Shown piece after piece: positions 22,301 to 31,569 of a stretch of DNA of 64,000 nucleotides. Origin of the DNA: Helicobacteraceae bacterium (GTDB lineage: Bacteria; Campylobacterota; Campylobacteria; Campylobacterales; Sulfurimonadaceae); contig JAGGTH010000033.1 of assembly GCA_021163845.1 (NCBI GenBank), forward strand, positions 30,505-94,504, given 5' to 3'. The notes under the pieces are model-generated. The model saw only the letters and a program-made list of their open reading frames with translations, was not told the DNA's origin and did no database searches. Numbering within the stretch: position 1 is the stretch's first letter; each line of letters opens with the position of its first letter. The translations under genes were made by a program, and so were the position numbers.

Positions 22301-22925
22301 CGTAGATACTCTCAAGTCTATGTGAGATCTCCTCTACACTCCACTCATGTGCAAGGGGAACGATTTGAGAAAAGATCGTAGAGATTTTAATAGATATATA
22401 GTTGATATTTGGATTTTGGAGTGCTTGGATGTACTTCTGTGCTCTTTTTTCAGATTCCTCTTCACCAAGAACAGCTTCACCGATGATATTGAGATTGACA
22501 CGGGTATTCTCTGCGGCTCTTTTTTGAATATGGTGATTGAGCTCTTTATCTTCCCCTTTGATGACAATGGTACTGATATCATCACGAAGATATTTGATAA
22601 ATAAAGGAACCGAGATCGCAGGTAGATAGATCCCTAGATGTCTAAAAAGAGAAACAAGAAGTTGTTCAAACTGTGTAAAAAAGGATGTATTGTTGTATTT
22701 GTCGAAGATAAATTGGAGCTGATCTGCAATTCTATTTGCATCATGAGAGCGAAAACTTTGATCGAGGAGTTCAATAAGAAACACTTTGTTGTGAGGGTCT
22801 TGGAGCATCTTGGTCATAATGTCATGGAGCCTTTGCTCATCTTTTTCTCTACTGACACTTATCTCTTTTTGCCACCTAGTAGCGACCTCTTTTGCTTGCT
22901 TGATAATATTTGTATGTTCATGCAT
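19338..22925 (-). CDS. putA: Bifunctional proline dehydrogenase / 1-pyrroline-5-carboxylate dehydrogenase
   Basis: PRODH region (VRLVKGANQEMEL) and ALDH region (GKDATIVTSLADRDQAIKNVIGSAFNNSGQKCSATS). Confidence 0.95.
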   Translation of the reverse strand: MHEHTNIIKQAKEVATRWQKEISVSREKDEQRLHDIMTKMLQDPHNKVFLIELLDQSFRSHDANRIADQLQFIFDKYNNTSFFTQFEQLLVSLFRHLGIYLPAISVPLFIKYLRDDISTIVIKGEDKELNHHIQKRAAENTRVNLNIIGEAVLGEEESEKRAQKYIQALQNPNINYISIKISTIFSQIVPLAHEWSVEEISHRLESIYEIAMQNTFTNAHGKQEHKFVNLDMEEYRDVTLTIDVFMKTLDLEKFHNLYAGIVLQAYLPECVEHLRTLVTWAKERVANGGAPIKVRLVKGANQEMELTEASLRGWECVTYREKAQSDANYKVLMDFLIDPEVSKAVHVGIASHNLFDQAFAMLLAQQRGVSDAITAEMLEGMSESAYHVLKKEPLDVILYAPTATRATFTNAIAYLVRRFDENTAEQNFLRHSFGLEVGTKAWDTLIQSYDRSIELLDTIKLTPYRTQDRTKEFEPQEICVEEYTFSNESDTDFILVNNQKWAYAIKEKWQNISTQGGYHAKPVVAGAEVDGENTKEIFDKSQYHEKKSVGTCQMASAAHLQEALKVAREDRDAWSQLDLKARTEILMRAADEFRKKRADLIGVAAAEVGKVFSETDVEVSEAIDFLNFYPQTVKELQKLEGITLKEKGVGLVISPWNFPIAIPTGGIAASLATGNRVIIKPSSEALLCAHMLCQCFWDAGVSKNTLQFVPTSGALVSEHLISNKDIDFVIFTGSDKTAYDLLDVRPSLHLSAETGGKDATIVTSLADRDQAIKNVIGSAFNNSGQKCSATSLLVLQRELYEDKAFKEMLVDATKSLHVGSVWDFKNRIGALSSKPSGNLAKALEYLDDEEEWLIKPSYADEENPYMLRPSIRWGTKPGDFCHMNELFGPVLSVMCADTLDDAIDIVNSTGYGLTSGIESLDEREQEIFKEKLRAGNLYINRMTTGAIVIRQPFGGMGKSSVGTGKKAGGYNYTAQFMEIDSTLEIPNQMKEHSFISKINLLRNNVERKCDTLKKATLIIKNFAYWLDKEFNKEHDYANIRGESNVIRYLNLQNVLLRFENHNTLLEVICSLAGAKMSGCRVHVSLPHDLTSEDLLWFMQNITYFIDDEDSYANDDEQSLIKAINKVQRARFIDAHDLNDKLYASITNKSIHIATEKFIPHGRIELMHYFIEQSISNSYHRYGNLGLKGLEQKEEL

Positions 22926-22937
22926 ATGTACTCCTTT

Positions 22938-23771
22938 TTACGTTGTGTATTTTTCCATCATCTCTTGAAATTCTGGTGTATCTTTTATCGTTTCAAATGA
23001 GGGCTCAGTCTCCACTTCATCTTTTAGGTTTTGTGATTTAGTAAGTGCTGTCTCAAGATCACTTATAGCTTCATTGAGATTGTTAAGCTTTGCATTTGCA
23101 CAGGCACGTTGCCAGTAAGCATAGCCATAATCTTTATCGATCTGGATTGCTTTGTTACTGAGATTGAGTGCCCACTCATATTCATCCAGATCTAGTACAG
23201 CATCTGCTTTATATGCATATACTTCAGCATCGTTGGAGTTAAGTGCGAGGATCTCATCGAAAATATCTATTTTTGCCTGAGGATTTGTCTCAAGGTTTGC
23301 ACGCATCCAAAGAGAATGCATGAGTTGTGTGCTATATATCTTATTTTGATTGATGATGATCTTCTCAGATTGTTCTCTGAGCTTTTCTTGCAGGGACTCA
23401 AGCTCTTCATTGTATTTTTTTGTTATTTTGTCAATTTTAAGCTCAATTGTTTCTTCTGTCTTTTTACGAATATCACGTAGGGAGTTCCAACCTGAAAAGA
23501 TAAGGATCGAGGTTGCCGCAGCGATAATATAAAAGATATTTCCTACTGTGTCTGTAATGTAGCGTGCCGAACGGTCTGTATTTTCTACCTCTGCACGTGC
23601 GATCCGTTTTTCTGTATCGGCTCGAAGTTTATGGTGATCGATGCGGATCTCTTTGAGTTCATCAAGGATATATCTTTGTATAAGTGGTTCAAAAGGTTCT
23701 TTTACCTCCTCGTGAGTTTGGGCAAAAATATTACAAATCATAATAAAAGTTATTATCAAGAGTGTTTTCAA
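22938..23771 (-). CDS. TPR-containing membrane/periplasmic protein
   Basis: N-terminal signal-like segment, coiled coil, TPR-like NDAEVYAYKADAVLDLDEYEWALNLSNKAIQIDKDYGYAYWQRACANAKLNNLNEAISDLETAL. Confidence 0.75.
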   Translation of the reverse strand: MKTLLIITFIMICNIFAQTHEEVKEPFEPLIQRYILDELKEIRIDHHKLRADTEKRIARAEVENTDRSARYITDTVGNIFYIIAAATSILIFSGWNSLRDIRKKTEETIELKIDKITKKYNEELESLQEKLREQSEKIIINQNKIYSTQLMHSLWMRANLETNPQAKIDIFDEILALNSNDAEVYAYKADAVLDLDEYEWALNLSNKAIQIDKDYGYAYWQRACANAKLNNLNEAISDLETALTKSQNLKDEVETEPSFETIKDTPEFQEMMEKYTT

Positions 23772-23886
23772 TTATATTCCTTACGATAAATTAGTTCTCT
23801 CCTAGACTAGTAAAAAGTATCTTAATAAGAGGTTATAAATTTATTTTTTATCCTCTTCTTTCTAATCTAAAACTCACATAGTAAAG

Positions 23887-23913
23887 AAAGTTTAGCTGTT
23901 ACAGCTAAGCTTT
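23887..23913. other. Strong hairpin in divergent intergenic region
   Basis: AAAGTTTAGCTG-TTA-CAGCTAAGCTTT, 12-bp stem with one G-T position, followed by TTT. Confidence 0.6.
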
Positions 23914-23998
23914 TTAGTCTAAAAATTTAAGATTAAGCACAATGTACTCAATTATTAGATAGCATTTTCTTTTAATTTTTTCACATAAGAAGAACATC

Positions 23999-25957
23999 TT
24001 GAAAAACAAAACGACATATACAAAAATTACTGCAAAAATAATATCTGTTACTCTCTTCGTTACACTTGTAAGTACCTATTTTTATAGTGAGTATATGAAG
24101 CAAAGTGCCATAGAACGTTTATCTAAAATTGATGCTAAAAAAACAAGTAAACTTGCTTTTGAATCACTTTATTCTGCCATGAAACGGGGTTGGACGAAAG
24201 ATGATTTAGGTGAAATTATTCATCGACTCAATAGTATTGATAAAGAGTTGCACATCAGTGTTTACAGAAGTGAGCTCGTGGCTACTCTTTATGGTGAAAT
24301 AGAACAAGACAAAAGAATGAGACAAACAGATAACAATGTGAAAAGTGCTATGAGTGGGCACGAGATATTGCAAGTGAAGGATAATTTTATTGAGTATCAT
24401 TATCCCGTTATTGCAAAAGATGAATGTCTAAAATGCCACACAAATGCGAAAGTAGATGATACTTTAGGTGTTATTCAGATCGCTTATCCGATTGAAGATC
24501 TAAAAGTCTCTTTGAGTGAGATGATCAATTTCTTTGTGCTTTTTATCATTCTTTTTTCCTTAGTGATATTTATTGCAATTTTTATAGAGTTAGAAAAGTT
24601 TCTTATTAAGCCGATAAAGAACTTCTCCTTGGTAATACAAAATATTATCAATTCTCATGATATGACAAAACGTGTAGATGTTGATGATAATATTGAAGAG
24701 ATAGACTCGATAAAAAACATATTCAATACGATGCTAGATTCGATAGAACACCAGTTTTATAATGATACATTGACAGGATTAGAAAATAGAAGAAAACTGA
24801 CTGAAAAACTTGAAAAACAGATAAATTCATTTTTGATGATCATCAATATAGACTCTTTTCAAGAGATCAATGACTTGTATGGTGATGAAACAGGAGATGC
24901 TGTTTTAAAAGAATTTGCAGTATTGCTAAAAGAGATAATGCCTCAAAGTGGGATGTTATATAGGTTACATTCAGATGAATTTGCTTATTTATGTGAATGG
25001 AGCATGAGTCCTAAGGAATATAATATATTTGCTTCTATGATCAGCGAAAAAATTTCGCAAAAAAGTTTTGCAATAAGTGAAAAGGGTGACATTAGTATCA
25101 GTGTTACCATAGGTTCTTCTTATGGTTCGACAATGTTACTTGCAAATGCAGATATAGCTCTAAGATTGGCAAAAAAACGTAAAAAAAATTATTTGTTATA
25201 CGATGAATCGATGGCTATGCTAAAAGAGTATGAAAAAAACTTTGATTGGAGTAAACGTCTCAAACATGCCATAGAAAATGACAAGATAATACCTGTATTT
25301 CAACCTATAGTGGATGCAAAAACGCAAAAGATCATAAAATATGAAGCTTTAATTCGAATGGTGGATAAAGAAAATCTTTTGATTGCACCCGTTTTCTTTT
25401 TGGAGTTGGCGAAGAAAAATAAACTCTACCATCAACTGACCAAGATCATGATAGAAAAAACATTTGAGAAGTTTAAAGATTCCCCTTACTCTGTGTCGAT
25501 TAATATCTCTGTTGAAGATATTTTACATAAAGAGATCTATAATTTTATAATAGAAAAACTTCAAACAAGCAAGATGGGAAGCAGGATTGGTTTTGAAATT
25601 TTAGAATCTGAGGGGATTGAAAATTTTGAACAAGTGATAGATTTTATAGACAACGTTAAAAAATATGGTTGTACCATCTCCATAGATGACTTTGGAACGG
25701 GCTATTCCAATTTTGAATATCTTATGAAGCTAAAAGTAGATTTCATAAAAATTGATGGCTCTATGATTAAAAATATCGATACAGACATAAATTCTCAAAT
25801 GATTACACAGACAATTGTTGAGTTCGCAAATAAAATGAAGATCAAGACAATAGCAGAATTTGTTTACTCTAAAAATATTTTTGAAAAGGTTGTTGAACTA
25901 AACGTTGATCTTGCTCAAGGGTATTATTTTGGAGAGCCATCGCGCGATATTCTATAG
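23999..25957 (+). CDS. Tll0287-like (DUF3365) sensor - HAMP - degenerate GGDEF - EAL protein
   Basis: Periplasmic domain with heme-binding-like CLKCH, two TM segments, LYRLHSDEFAYL (GGDEF degenerate), KYEALIRM and IDDFGTGYSNFEYL EAL motifs. TTG start. Confidence 0.85.
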   Translation: MKNKTTYTKITAKIISVTLFVTLVSTYFYSEYMKQSAIERLSKIDAKKTSKLAFESLYSAMKRGWTKDDLGEIIHRLNSIDKELHISVYRSELVATLYGEIEQDKRMRQTDNNVKSAMSGHEILQVKDNFIEYHYPVIAKDECLKCHTNAKVDDTLGVIQIAYPIEDLKVSLSEMINFFVLFIILFSLVIFIAIFIELEKFLIKPIKNFSLVIQNIINSHDMTKRVDVDDNIEEIDSIKNIFNTMLDSIEHQFYNDTLTGLENRRKLTEKLEKQINSFLMIINIDSFQEINDLYGDETGDAVLKEFAVLLKEIMPQSGMLYRLHSDEFAYLCEWSMSPKEYNIFASMISEKISQKSFAISEKGDISISVTIGSSYGSTMLLANADIALRLAKKRKKNYLLYDESMAMLKEYEKNFDWSKRLKHAIENDKIIPVFQPIVDAKTQKIIKYEALIRMVDKENLLIAPVFFLELAKKNKLYHQLTKIMIEKTFEKFKDSPYSVSINISVEDILHKEIYNFIIEKLQTSKMGSRIGFEILESEGIENFEQVIDFIDNVKKYGCTISIDDFGTGYSNFEYLMKLKVDFIKIDGSMIKNIDTDINSQMITQTIVEFANKMKIKTIAEFVYSKNIFEKVVELNVDLAQGYYFGEPSRDIL

Positions 25958-26002
25958 CTCTATCTCTTCTCTCTGATTCAAGAGATCTTTTTAATGATAC
26001 TA

Positions 26003-26035
26003 AAGAAAGTTTAGTTTAAGTGACTAAACTTTCTT
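26003..26035 (+). terminator. Terminator after the GGDEF/EAL gene
   Basis: AAGAAAGTTTAGT-ttaagtg-ACTAAACTTTCTT perfect 13-bp stem. Confidence 0.65.
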
Positions 26036-26103
26036 GATTTAATTTGCAACTATTAACTTTTTTTTGCTACACTTTTGAAAAATTTTACTACAAGGATATT
26101 GAG

Positions 26104-27993
26104 ATGGCAAAACATCAGTTTCAAACAGAAGCAAATCAAATATTACACTTAATGATACACTCACTCTACTCGAACAAGGAGATTTTTTTACGTGAGTTAG
26201 TATCGAATGCTTCAGATGCACTTGATAAATTAAACATGTTAGTTTTAACAGATGATGCTTATAAGGGTGTAAACTTTGCACCTCGCATTGATATCGTAGC
26301 AAATAAAGAAGCAAAAACACTCACTATTAAAGATAGCGGTATCGGAATGAATGAAGAGGATCTCATGAATAACCTCGGAACGATCGCAAAGTCTGGTACG
26401 AAGGCATTTTTAGAGAATCTTACAGGGGATCAAAAACAAGATTCTAACCTTATCGGTCAGTTTGGTGTTGGTTTTTACGCATGTTTTATGGTGGCAAGCA
26501 AGGTAGAGGTGACTACAAAAAAAGCGGGTGAAGAACAGGCGTACCTTTGGATCAGTAAAGGCGATGGCGAGTTTGAGATCGAGCCTGCAACGATGGAGGG
26601 ACACGGTACTCAGATCGTAATGCATCTCAATGAAGACGAAGATGAGTTTTTAGAAGCCTATAGAATCGAATCGATCATTAAAAAATACTCTAACCACATC
26701 CCATTCCCTATCTTTATGGATAAAGAAAAACATATCCCTGCGATCAAAGATGATGAGGGGAATGAAACAGAGCCTTCTAAAACAGAGATCGAAAATGTAC
26801 AGATCAATCGTGCAAATGCTCTATGGACGATCGCAAAAAGTGAGATCAAAGATGAGGAGTACAAAGATTTTTATAGCTCTATTGCTCACTCATCTGAAGA
26901 GCCTCTTGCTTGGATGCACAACAAAGCTGAGGGCGCGATAGAATACACGACACTCTTCTACATCCCAAGCAAAGCGCCTATGGATATGTACAGAGTTGAT
27001 TATCAAACAGGGATCAAACTCTATATCAATCGTGTATTTATCACAGATGATGAAAAAGAGCTTATGCCAACGTATTTGAGATTTTTACGCGGGGTGATCG
27101 ACTCTAAAGATCTTCCTTTGAATGTTTCTCGTGAGATCTTACAAAGCAATGCGGTGATGAATAAGATCAAAAACGCATCGGTAAAAAAAGTACTCTCAGA
27201 ACTTTCAAAACTCAAGAAAGACAAAGAGAAATATGATACCTTCTATAAAGAGTTTGGAAACGTGTTAAAAGAGGGTCTTTATAATGACTTTGCAAATCGT
27301 GAGAAGATCTTGGATCTTTTACAGTTTCATACACTCAATAGTACTGAGACAGTCTATCTCGAAGATTTTGTCAAAAATGTAGATGAGCAAAAGAAAGAGA
27401 TCTACTATATCACAGGAAAAACATCTTTAGCGATGCTCAAAAACTCTCCTGCACTTGAGAAATTCAAAGCACGTGGCATTGATGTACTCGTACTCAACGA
27501 AGAGGTAGATACGATCATCTTCCCGATGGTGACAGAGTATAAAGAATACAAGCTTGTTCATGTAAGTGATGCAAAGTTTGAAGATAGTGAAGAGGAGAAA
27601 AAAGAGAAAGAGGAAACAGCAAAAACATACGAAGGACTTGTCAAAGAGTTTAAAGATGCATTGGGTGAGGATGTAAAAGATGTAGAAACAACCTCTGATC
27701 TTGTAGACTCTCCTGTGGCACTGAAAATAGATAAAGAAGATCCATCGTATATGATGGCACAGATGATGAAGCAGATGGGTCAAGGTGGGGATGTGCCTGA
27801 ACCAGCTCCAATTTTACAGATCAATCCAAACCATGAACTTCTTGTAAAACTTCGTGATTCTGCAGATCAAAATCTCATTAATGATGCTGCGCATGTGCTC
27901 CTTGATCAAGCAAAACTCTTTGATGGAAGAGAGCTCAAAGATACAGCAGATTTTATCTCTCGTCTTAATAGAATAATCTCAAAAGCATTATAA
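26104..27993 (+). CDS. htpG: Molecular chaperone HtpG (Hsp90)
   Basis: MAKHQFQTEANQILHLMIHSLYSNKEIFLRELVSNASDALDKL; GQFGVGFYACFMVA. ATG at 26104 preferred over the track start 26044. Confidence 0.97.
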   Translation: MAKHQFQTEANQILHLMIHSLYSNKEIFLRELVSNASDALDKLNMLVLTDDAYKGVNFAPRIDIVANKEAKTLTIKDSGIGMNEEDLMNNLGTIAKSGTKAFLENLTGDQKQDSNLIGQFGVGFYACFMVASKVEVTTKKAGEEQAYLWISKGDGEFEIEPATMEGHGTQIVMHLNEDEDEFLEAYRIESIIKKYSNHIPFPIFMDKEKHIPAIKDDEGNETEPSKTEIENVQINRANALWTIAKSEIKDEEYKDFYSSIAHSSEEPLAWMHNKAEGAIEYTTLFYIPSKAPMDMYRVDYQTGIKLYINRVFITDDEKELMPTYLRFLRGVIDSKDLPLNVSREILQSNAVMNKIKNASVKKVLSELSKLKKDKEKYDTFYKEFGNVLKEGLYNDFANREKILDLLQFHTLNSTETVYLEDFVKNVDEQKKEIYYITGKTSLAMLKNSPALEKFKARGIDVLVLNEEVDTIIFPMVTEYKEYKLVHVSDAKFEDSEEEKKEKEETAKTYEGLVKEFKDALGEDVKDVETTSDLVDSPVALKIDKEDPSYMMAQMMKQMGQGGDVPEPAPILQINPNHELLVKLRDSADQNLINDAAHVLLDQAKLFDGRELKDTADFISRLNRIISKAL

Positions 27994-27999
27994 AAGTTT

Positions 28000-28030
28000 C
28001 AAATGAGTGTCAAATAAAAACACTCATTTG
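28000..28030 (+). terminator. htpG terminator
   Basis: CAAATGAGTGT / ACACTCATTTG stem followed by TTTTTC. Confidence 0.8.
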
Positions 28031-28066
28031 TTTTTCATCAAAAATATTTAATCATTTTAATGTTTT

Positions 28067-28603
28067 TTGATGAAAAATATGATACTTTACAAGATGTTTA
28101 AAAATTTAACTCTTAATAACGCTTTATCTAAAGAAGAGAAAGCTCAAATATATTTTGATGAAGCAACGAAACTCTGCGAAGAGCTTACGTGCAGTGAACT
28201 TCAAGATCTTAATATTTGTGCTTATTCATACACCACCACAGAAGCGGTTAATGAGCTTGGATTAGATGATGAACTCGTCAACCAACTCGTTGAAGATTAT
28301 GTGATACAAATACTCAAAACAGCATCATTATTTGCACAACATTTACAAACCCTCCATGAAGCAAAACAAAACAGCCAAGAACTTGACTATACACCTCTGA
28401 GAGAATTAGCACATAAAAATTTGGGTGTTGCAAGAAATTTGCGGATAAAAGATGGAGAAGTACTCTTACACGAGCTTATGATAAAAGATGATCTAGAGTA
28501 TCTTGATATTTGCTTAAAAGCACTCAAAGCGTGTGCAGTACGTTTAAAGCCTCTGTGTGCATTGAATACGCTCAAACTTATGGAAGTCAAGAGTATTATC
28601 TAG
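28067..28603 (+). CDS. Hypothetical protein, largely alpha-helical
   Basis: Intact 178-aa ORF; no recognised motif. Confidence 0.6.
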   Translation: MMKNMILYKMFKNLTLNNALSKEEKAQIYFDEATKLCEELTCSELQDLNICAYSYTTTEAVNELGLDDELVNQLVEDYVIQILKTASLFAQHLQTLHEAKQNSQELDYTPLRELAHKNLGVARNLRIKDGEVLLHELMIKDDLEYLDICLKALKACAVRLKPLCALNTLKLMEVKSII

Positions 28604-28812
28604 TCTTTGCCTTTGTTTCTTAAAGAGTGAGAAACTTCTTCTAAAACCCCTTTTGGTTTTTTGATAAGACCACGCTCTTTATCGAGAGGAATGGCAAAAG
28701 CGAGTAAAATGAAGACAAATGAAAAAGCAAGCCCACCCACGATGACAAGTATCAGTTTTAATTTAAATTCACCCATTTTTATCCATCTTTCGTTTGTGCT
28801 TCTAGCATTCAT
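28600..28812 (-). CDS. Small single-TM hypothetical protein
   Basis: MGEFKLKLILVIVGGLAFSFVFILLAFAIPLDKERGLIKKPKG; probable start at internal Met. Confidence 0.55.
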   Translation of the reverse strand: MNARSTNERWIKMGEFKLKLILVIVGGLAFSFVFILLAFAIPLDKERGLIKKPKGVLEEVSHSLRNKGKD

Positions 28813-28818
28813 GATATC

Positions 28819-29355
28819 ATGCTAAAATACCTAATGTACAAAATTATATCTGTTTTTTTCTTACAACACTTTATACTTCTCTCTTGCATTGCAGCAGAAC
28901 CAGCACTTGGAATGCTTCGAGCTGTACAATCCAACGCTTTTCAAAAATTTTCTTTTGGCAATACACACTTTGGCTGCAACGCATATGGTATTGTAAGTTT
29001 AGAAGAGCTTTATCATGATGCGAATACAAGTGATGTATGCAAATCAAAGATACAAAGATTTTATCTCAAAAATCCCCATTTGCAATATTTTTCTGCTACT
29101 CTTTTAGATCTTAAGCAGCTGTATCATTTAGAGTTTCGGGAAAGAAAATGTATTATGTACGCACAAGGGCAGATGACACTCTCAGAGCTTTTATTAAAGA
29201 ATGGTCTAGCTCTCGTCAAACCTGTATTTCAAGACAAAGAGTTTCGTTACCTTTATAAAAAAGCACAAAAAAATGCACAAGTTAATGAAAAAGGGATATG
29301 GGGAGATGAGACTTTGAGTGAATGTATTCTTATATTTAGAGAGGAAGAGAAATGA
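28819..29355 (+). CDS. Thermonuclease/SNase-like secreted protein (divergent)
   Basis: Signal-like N-terminus; C-terminal MTLSELLLKNGLALVKPVFQDKEFRYLYKKAQKNAQVNEKGIWGD resembles the SNase C-terminal part. Confidence 0.6.
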   Translation: MLKYLMYKIISVFFLQHFILLSCIAAEPALGMLRAVQSNAFQKFSFGNTHFGCNAYGIVSLEELYHDANTSDVCKSKIQRFYLKNPHLQYFSATLLDLKQLYHLEFRERKCIMYAQGQMTLSELLLKNGLALVKPVFQDKEFRYLYKKAQKNAQVNEKGIWGDETLSECILIFREEEK

Positions 29356-30590
29356 AAAAAGCATTTTATAGTGGTATCTTAGTAACTCTTTTGAGTATTG
29401 TGCTCAATTTTTCCTTTAAGGTACTTGCAGCAAATCTCATAGAAAAAGCATCGCTTACCCTCTATTTTACCGCCATAGATATCTTTACACTTACACTTTT
29501 GATCTTAGTTGGATTTCGCTCCTCTATGGTAGTTGCTTTTTCTCAGTTTAAAAACGATCAGATGATCATCAATATCTTTCGGGGTGTGATCGTGGTGGTG
29601 GTTTTGGCCGTTTGGGCTTTTGTGGTTCCATTTTTAAAGCACAAAATAGGTGTTGAGATCCATTATTGGTATCTTGTCGCTACCGTATTAGCTCTGAGTC
29701 TTTCTTTGTATTTTTCCAATATCATAGCGATGTATCGACTCTATCATATCATTAATGCCGTCACACTCTTAGAGCCATTTTTGATCCTCTTATGGTTTAT
29801 GATCGCTTTTTTTGCCTTTTCACTTGATGGTGTACAACCTCTTTTTATTGCCACTATCATGAGCTCTTTTGGGGTGAGTATGTTTGTATATATGATGAGC
29901 AAGCGCTACTATGCAGCGGTTTCTTTAAAGCGACCAGATTTTGATGAAAAAGCGATTAGATTCTTAAAAAACTCTGTCATCTCGACCATTGAATTTGGCT
30001 CTGGGATCGTATTGCTTTATATGGTGGTCTTTTTGATGCTCCACTATTTTAGCATTGATGAACTGGGTGACTTTCAGGTGGTGACCAAGCCGATCTTCTC
30101 TTATATGTTAATGCTTTTTGTTTTCCCTATTTTCCGTTTTGTGCTTCCTGAACTCTCTAAGCTCATTAGTGAAAAAAATATAGAGGAGATCCGATCTTTA
30201 AAGGTGTGGATACTTCGTTATGCATTTATTGTAAGTGGAGTTTTTTTGGTACTTACTCTTCTTTTTATTGAGGATATGATAGGGATACTTTTTCCAAGTG
30301 AATATGCGGGCGCTTCATTGATGTTAAAGCACCTGGCATTTTTCTTTATCTTTTTGATCCTCAATGCCTATCAGATCGCTTTTATTAAAGCAAGTGGGGC
30401 TTTTATGAGTGCTTTGCTTATTAGACTTTTGGGAATAGTTGTTCTTATAAGTACATTTTATATTATCTATTACTTTTATTCACAAAGTGAAATATCTGTG
30501 ATTATCTCCCTCGTATTTAGCTACTTTGTGATGTTTATTGTCTCCTATTTTGTAGAGCGAAAGATCTTCTTATCTTTGAAAGCTTTGTAG
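29352..30590 (+). CDS. Polysaccharide/oligosaccharide flippase-like multi-TM protein
   Basis: 12+ TM segments, MATE/MOP-like arrangement; 4-nt overlap with upstream gene. Confidence 0.65.
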   Translation: MKKAFYSGILVTLLSIVLNFSFKVLAANLIEKASLTLYFTAIDIFTLTLLILVGFRSSMVVAFSQFKNDQMIINIFRGVIVVVVLAVWAFVVPFLKHKIGVEIHYWYLVATVLALSLSLYFSNIIAMYRLYHIINAVTLLEPFLILLWFMIAFFAFSLDGVQPLFIATIMSSFGVSMFVYMMSKRYYAAVSLKRPDFDEKAIRFLKNSVISTIEFGSGIVLLYMVVFLMLHYFSIDELGDFQVVTKPIFSYMLMLFVFPIFRFVLPELSKLISEKNIEEIRSLKVWILRYAFIVSGVFLVLTLLFIEDMIGILFPSEYAGASLMLKHLAFFFIFLILNAYQIAFIKASGAFMSALLIRLLGIVVLISTFYIIYYFYSQSEISVIISLVFSYFVMFIVSYFVERKIFLSLKAL

Positions 30591-31568
30591 AGCTCCTATA
30601 TAAGAGTTTCTCTCATAGACATCAGGATTGCTTGTGTGTGCAAGTGAGATACTTCCTCGCATTTGATCGGTGGAACTATACTCTTTTTCCTCCATCCAAG
30701 TAAGCATCTGTTTTAAAATATGCTCTATCTCTTGTTCCCCTTTTTGGAGTAATACAGAGGTAAATGAACACACATCCGCACCACTCATAAGTGCTTTGAG
30801 TAGATCCAAACCACTATGGATCCCTGTATTTGCACAGATATCTACTTCGAGTTTGTTATATAAAATAGCACACCATCGCAGGGTTTCACTTTTATCTTTT
30901 GAAGAGGTGATATTGGCTTTGTGCAGTGGAATGAGCTTTTCTAGGTCAATATCTACCTCCACAGGATTATCAAAGAGGGTGAGTCCACTCACTCCTGCCT
31001 CTACAAACTTTTTTGCCATATGTGCAGGAGCGCTAAAATAAGGATTCATCTTTAGATTGAGCGGGATGGAGATATGCTCTTTGAGATCTCTAAGTGTTTT
31101 GAGATACAACTCTTCAACCTGCGAAGAATCGAGTGAGAGGGATGTTGGGATGTAAGTGATATTGAGTTCAAGGGCATCGGCGCCAGCTTCTTGGAGTTTA
31201 CGTCCATATTTGATCCAACCCCCACTGCTTACCCCATTGAGGCTTGCAATGATAGGGATATCGACACTCTCTTTGATACGGCGGATCTCTTCAAGATAGT
31301 CATCAGCCTCTATATTTGTAAAGTCAATATCACTTGGCAGATAATCGAGTGCTTCTGCATAGGAGTGGTTAGAGTTGTGTAGAAAATGATCGAGTTGGTG
31401 TTGTTCGTGGTTGATCTGCTCTTCAAACAAGGAGTGCATTACTACAGCTCCAATGCCATAATCTTCGAGTTTTTTGATACTGCCGAGCTCTTTTGTAAGT
31501 GGTGAAGCAGACGCGATAAGTGGATTTTTGAGTGTATGTCCAAGATATTGTGTTGTGAGGTCTATCAT
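30570..31568 (-). CDS. Dihydroorotate dehydrogenase-like protein
   Basis: MIDLTTQYLGHTLKNPLIASASPLTKELGSIKKLEDYGIGAVVMHSLFEEQI; start at 31568 overlaps the nifJ stop; track start 31730 lies inside nifJ. Confidence 0.88.
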   Translation of the reverse strand: MIDLTTQYLGHTLKNPLIASASPLTKELGSIKKLEDYGIGAVVMHSLFEEQINHEQHQLDHFLHNSNHSYAEALDYLPSDIDFTNIEADDYLEEIRRIKESVDIPIIASLNGVSSGGWIKYGRKLQEAGADALELNITYIPTSLSLDSSQVEELYLKTLRDLKEHISIPLNLKMNPYFSAPAHMAKKFVEAGVSGLTLFDNPVEVDIDLEKLIPLHKANITSSKDKSETLRWCAILYNKLEVDICANTGIHSGLDLLKALMSGADVCSFTSVLLQKGEQEIEHILKQMLTWMEEKEYSSTDQMRGSISLAHTSNPDVYERNSYIGALQSFQR

Positions 31569-31569
31569 T

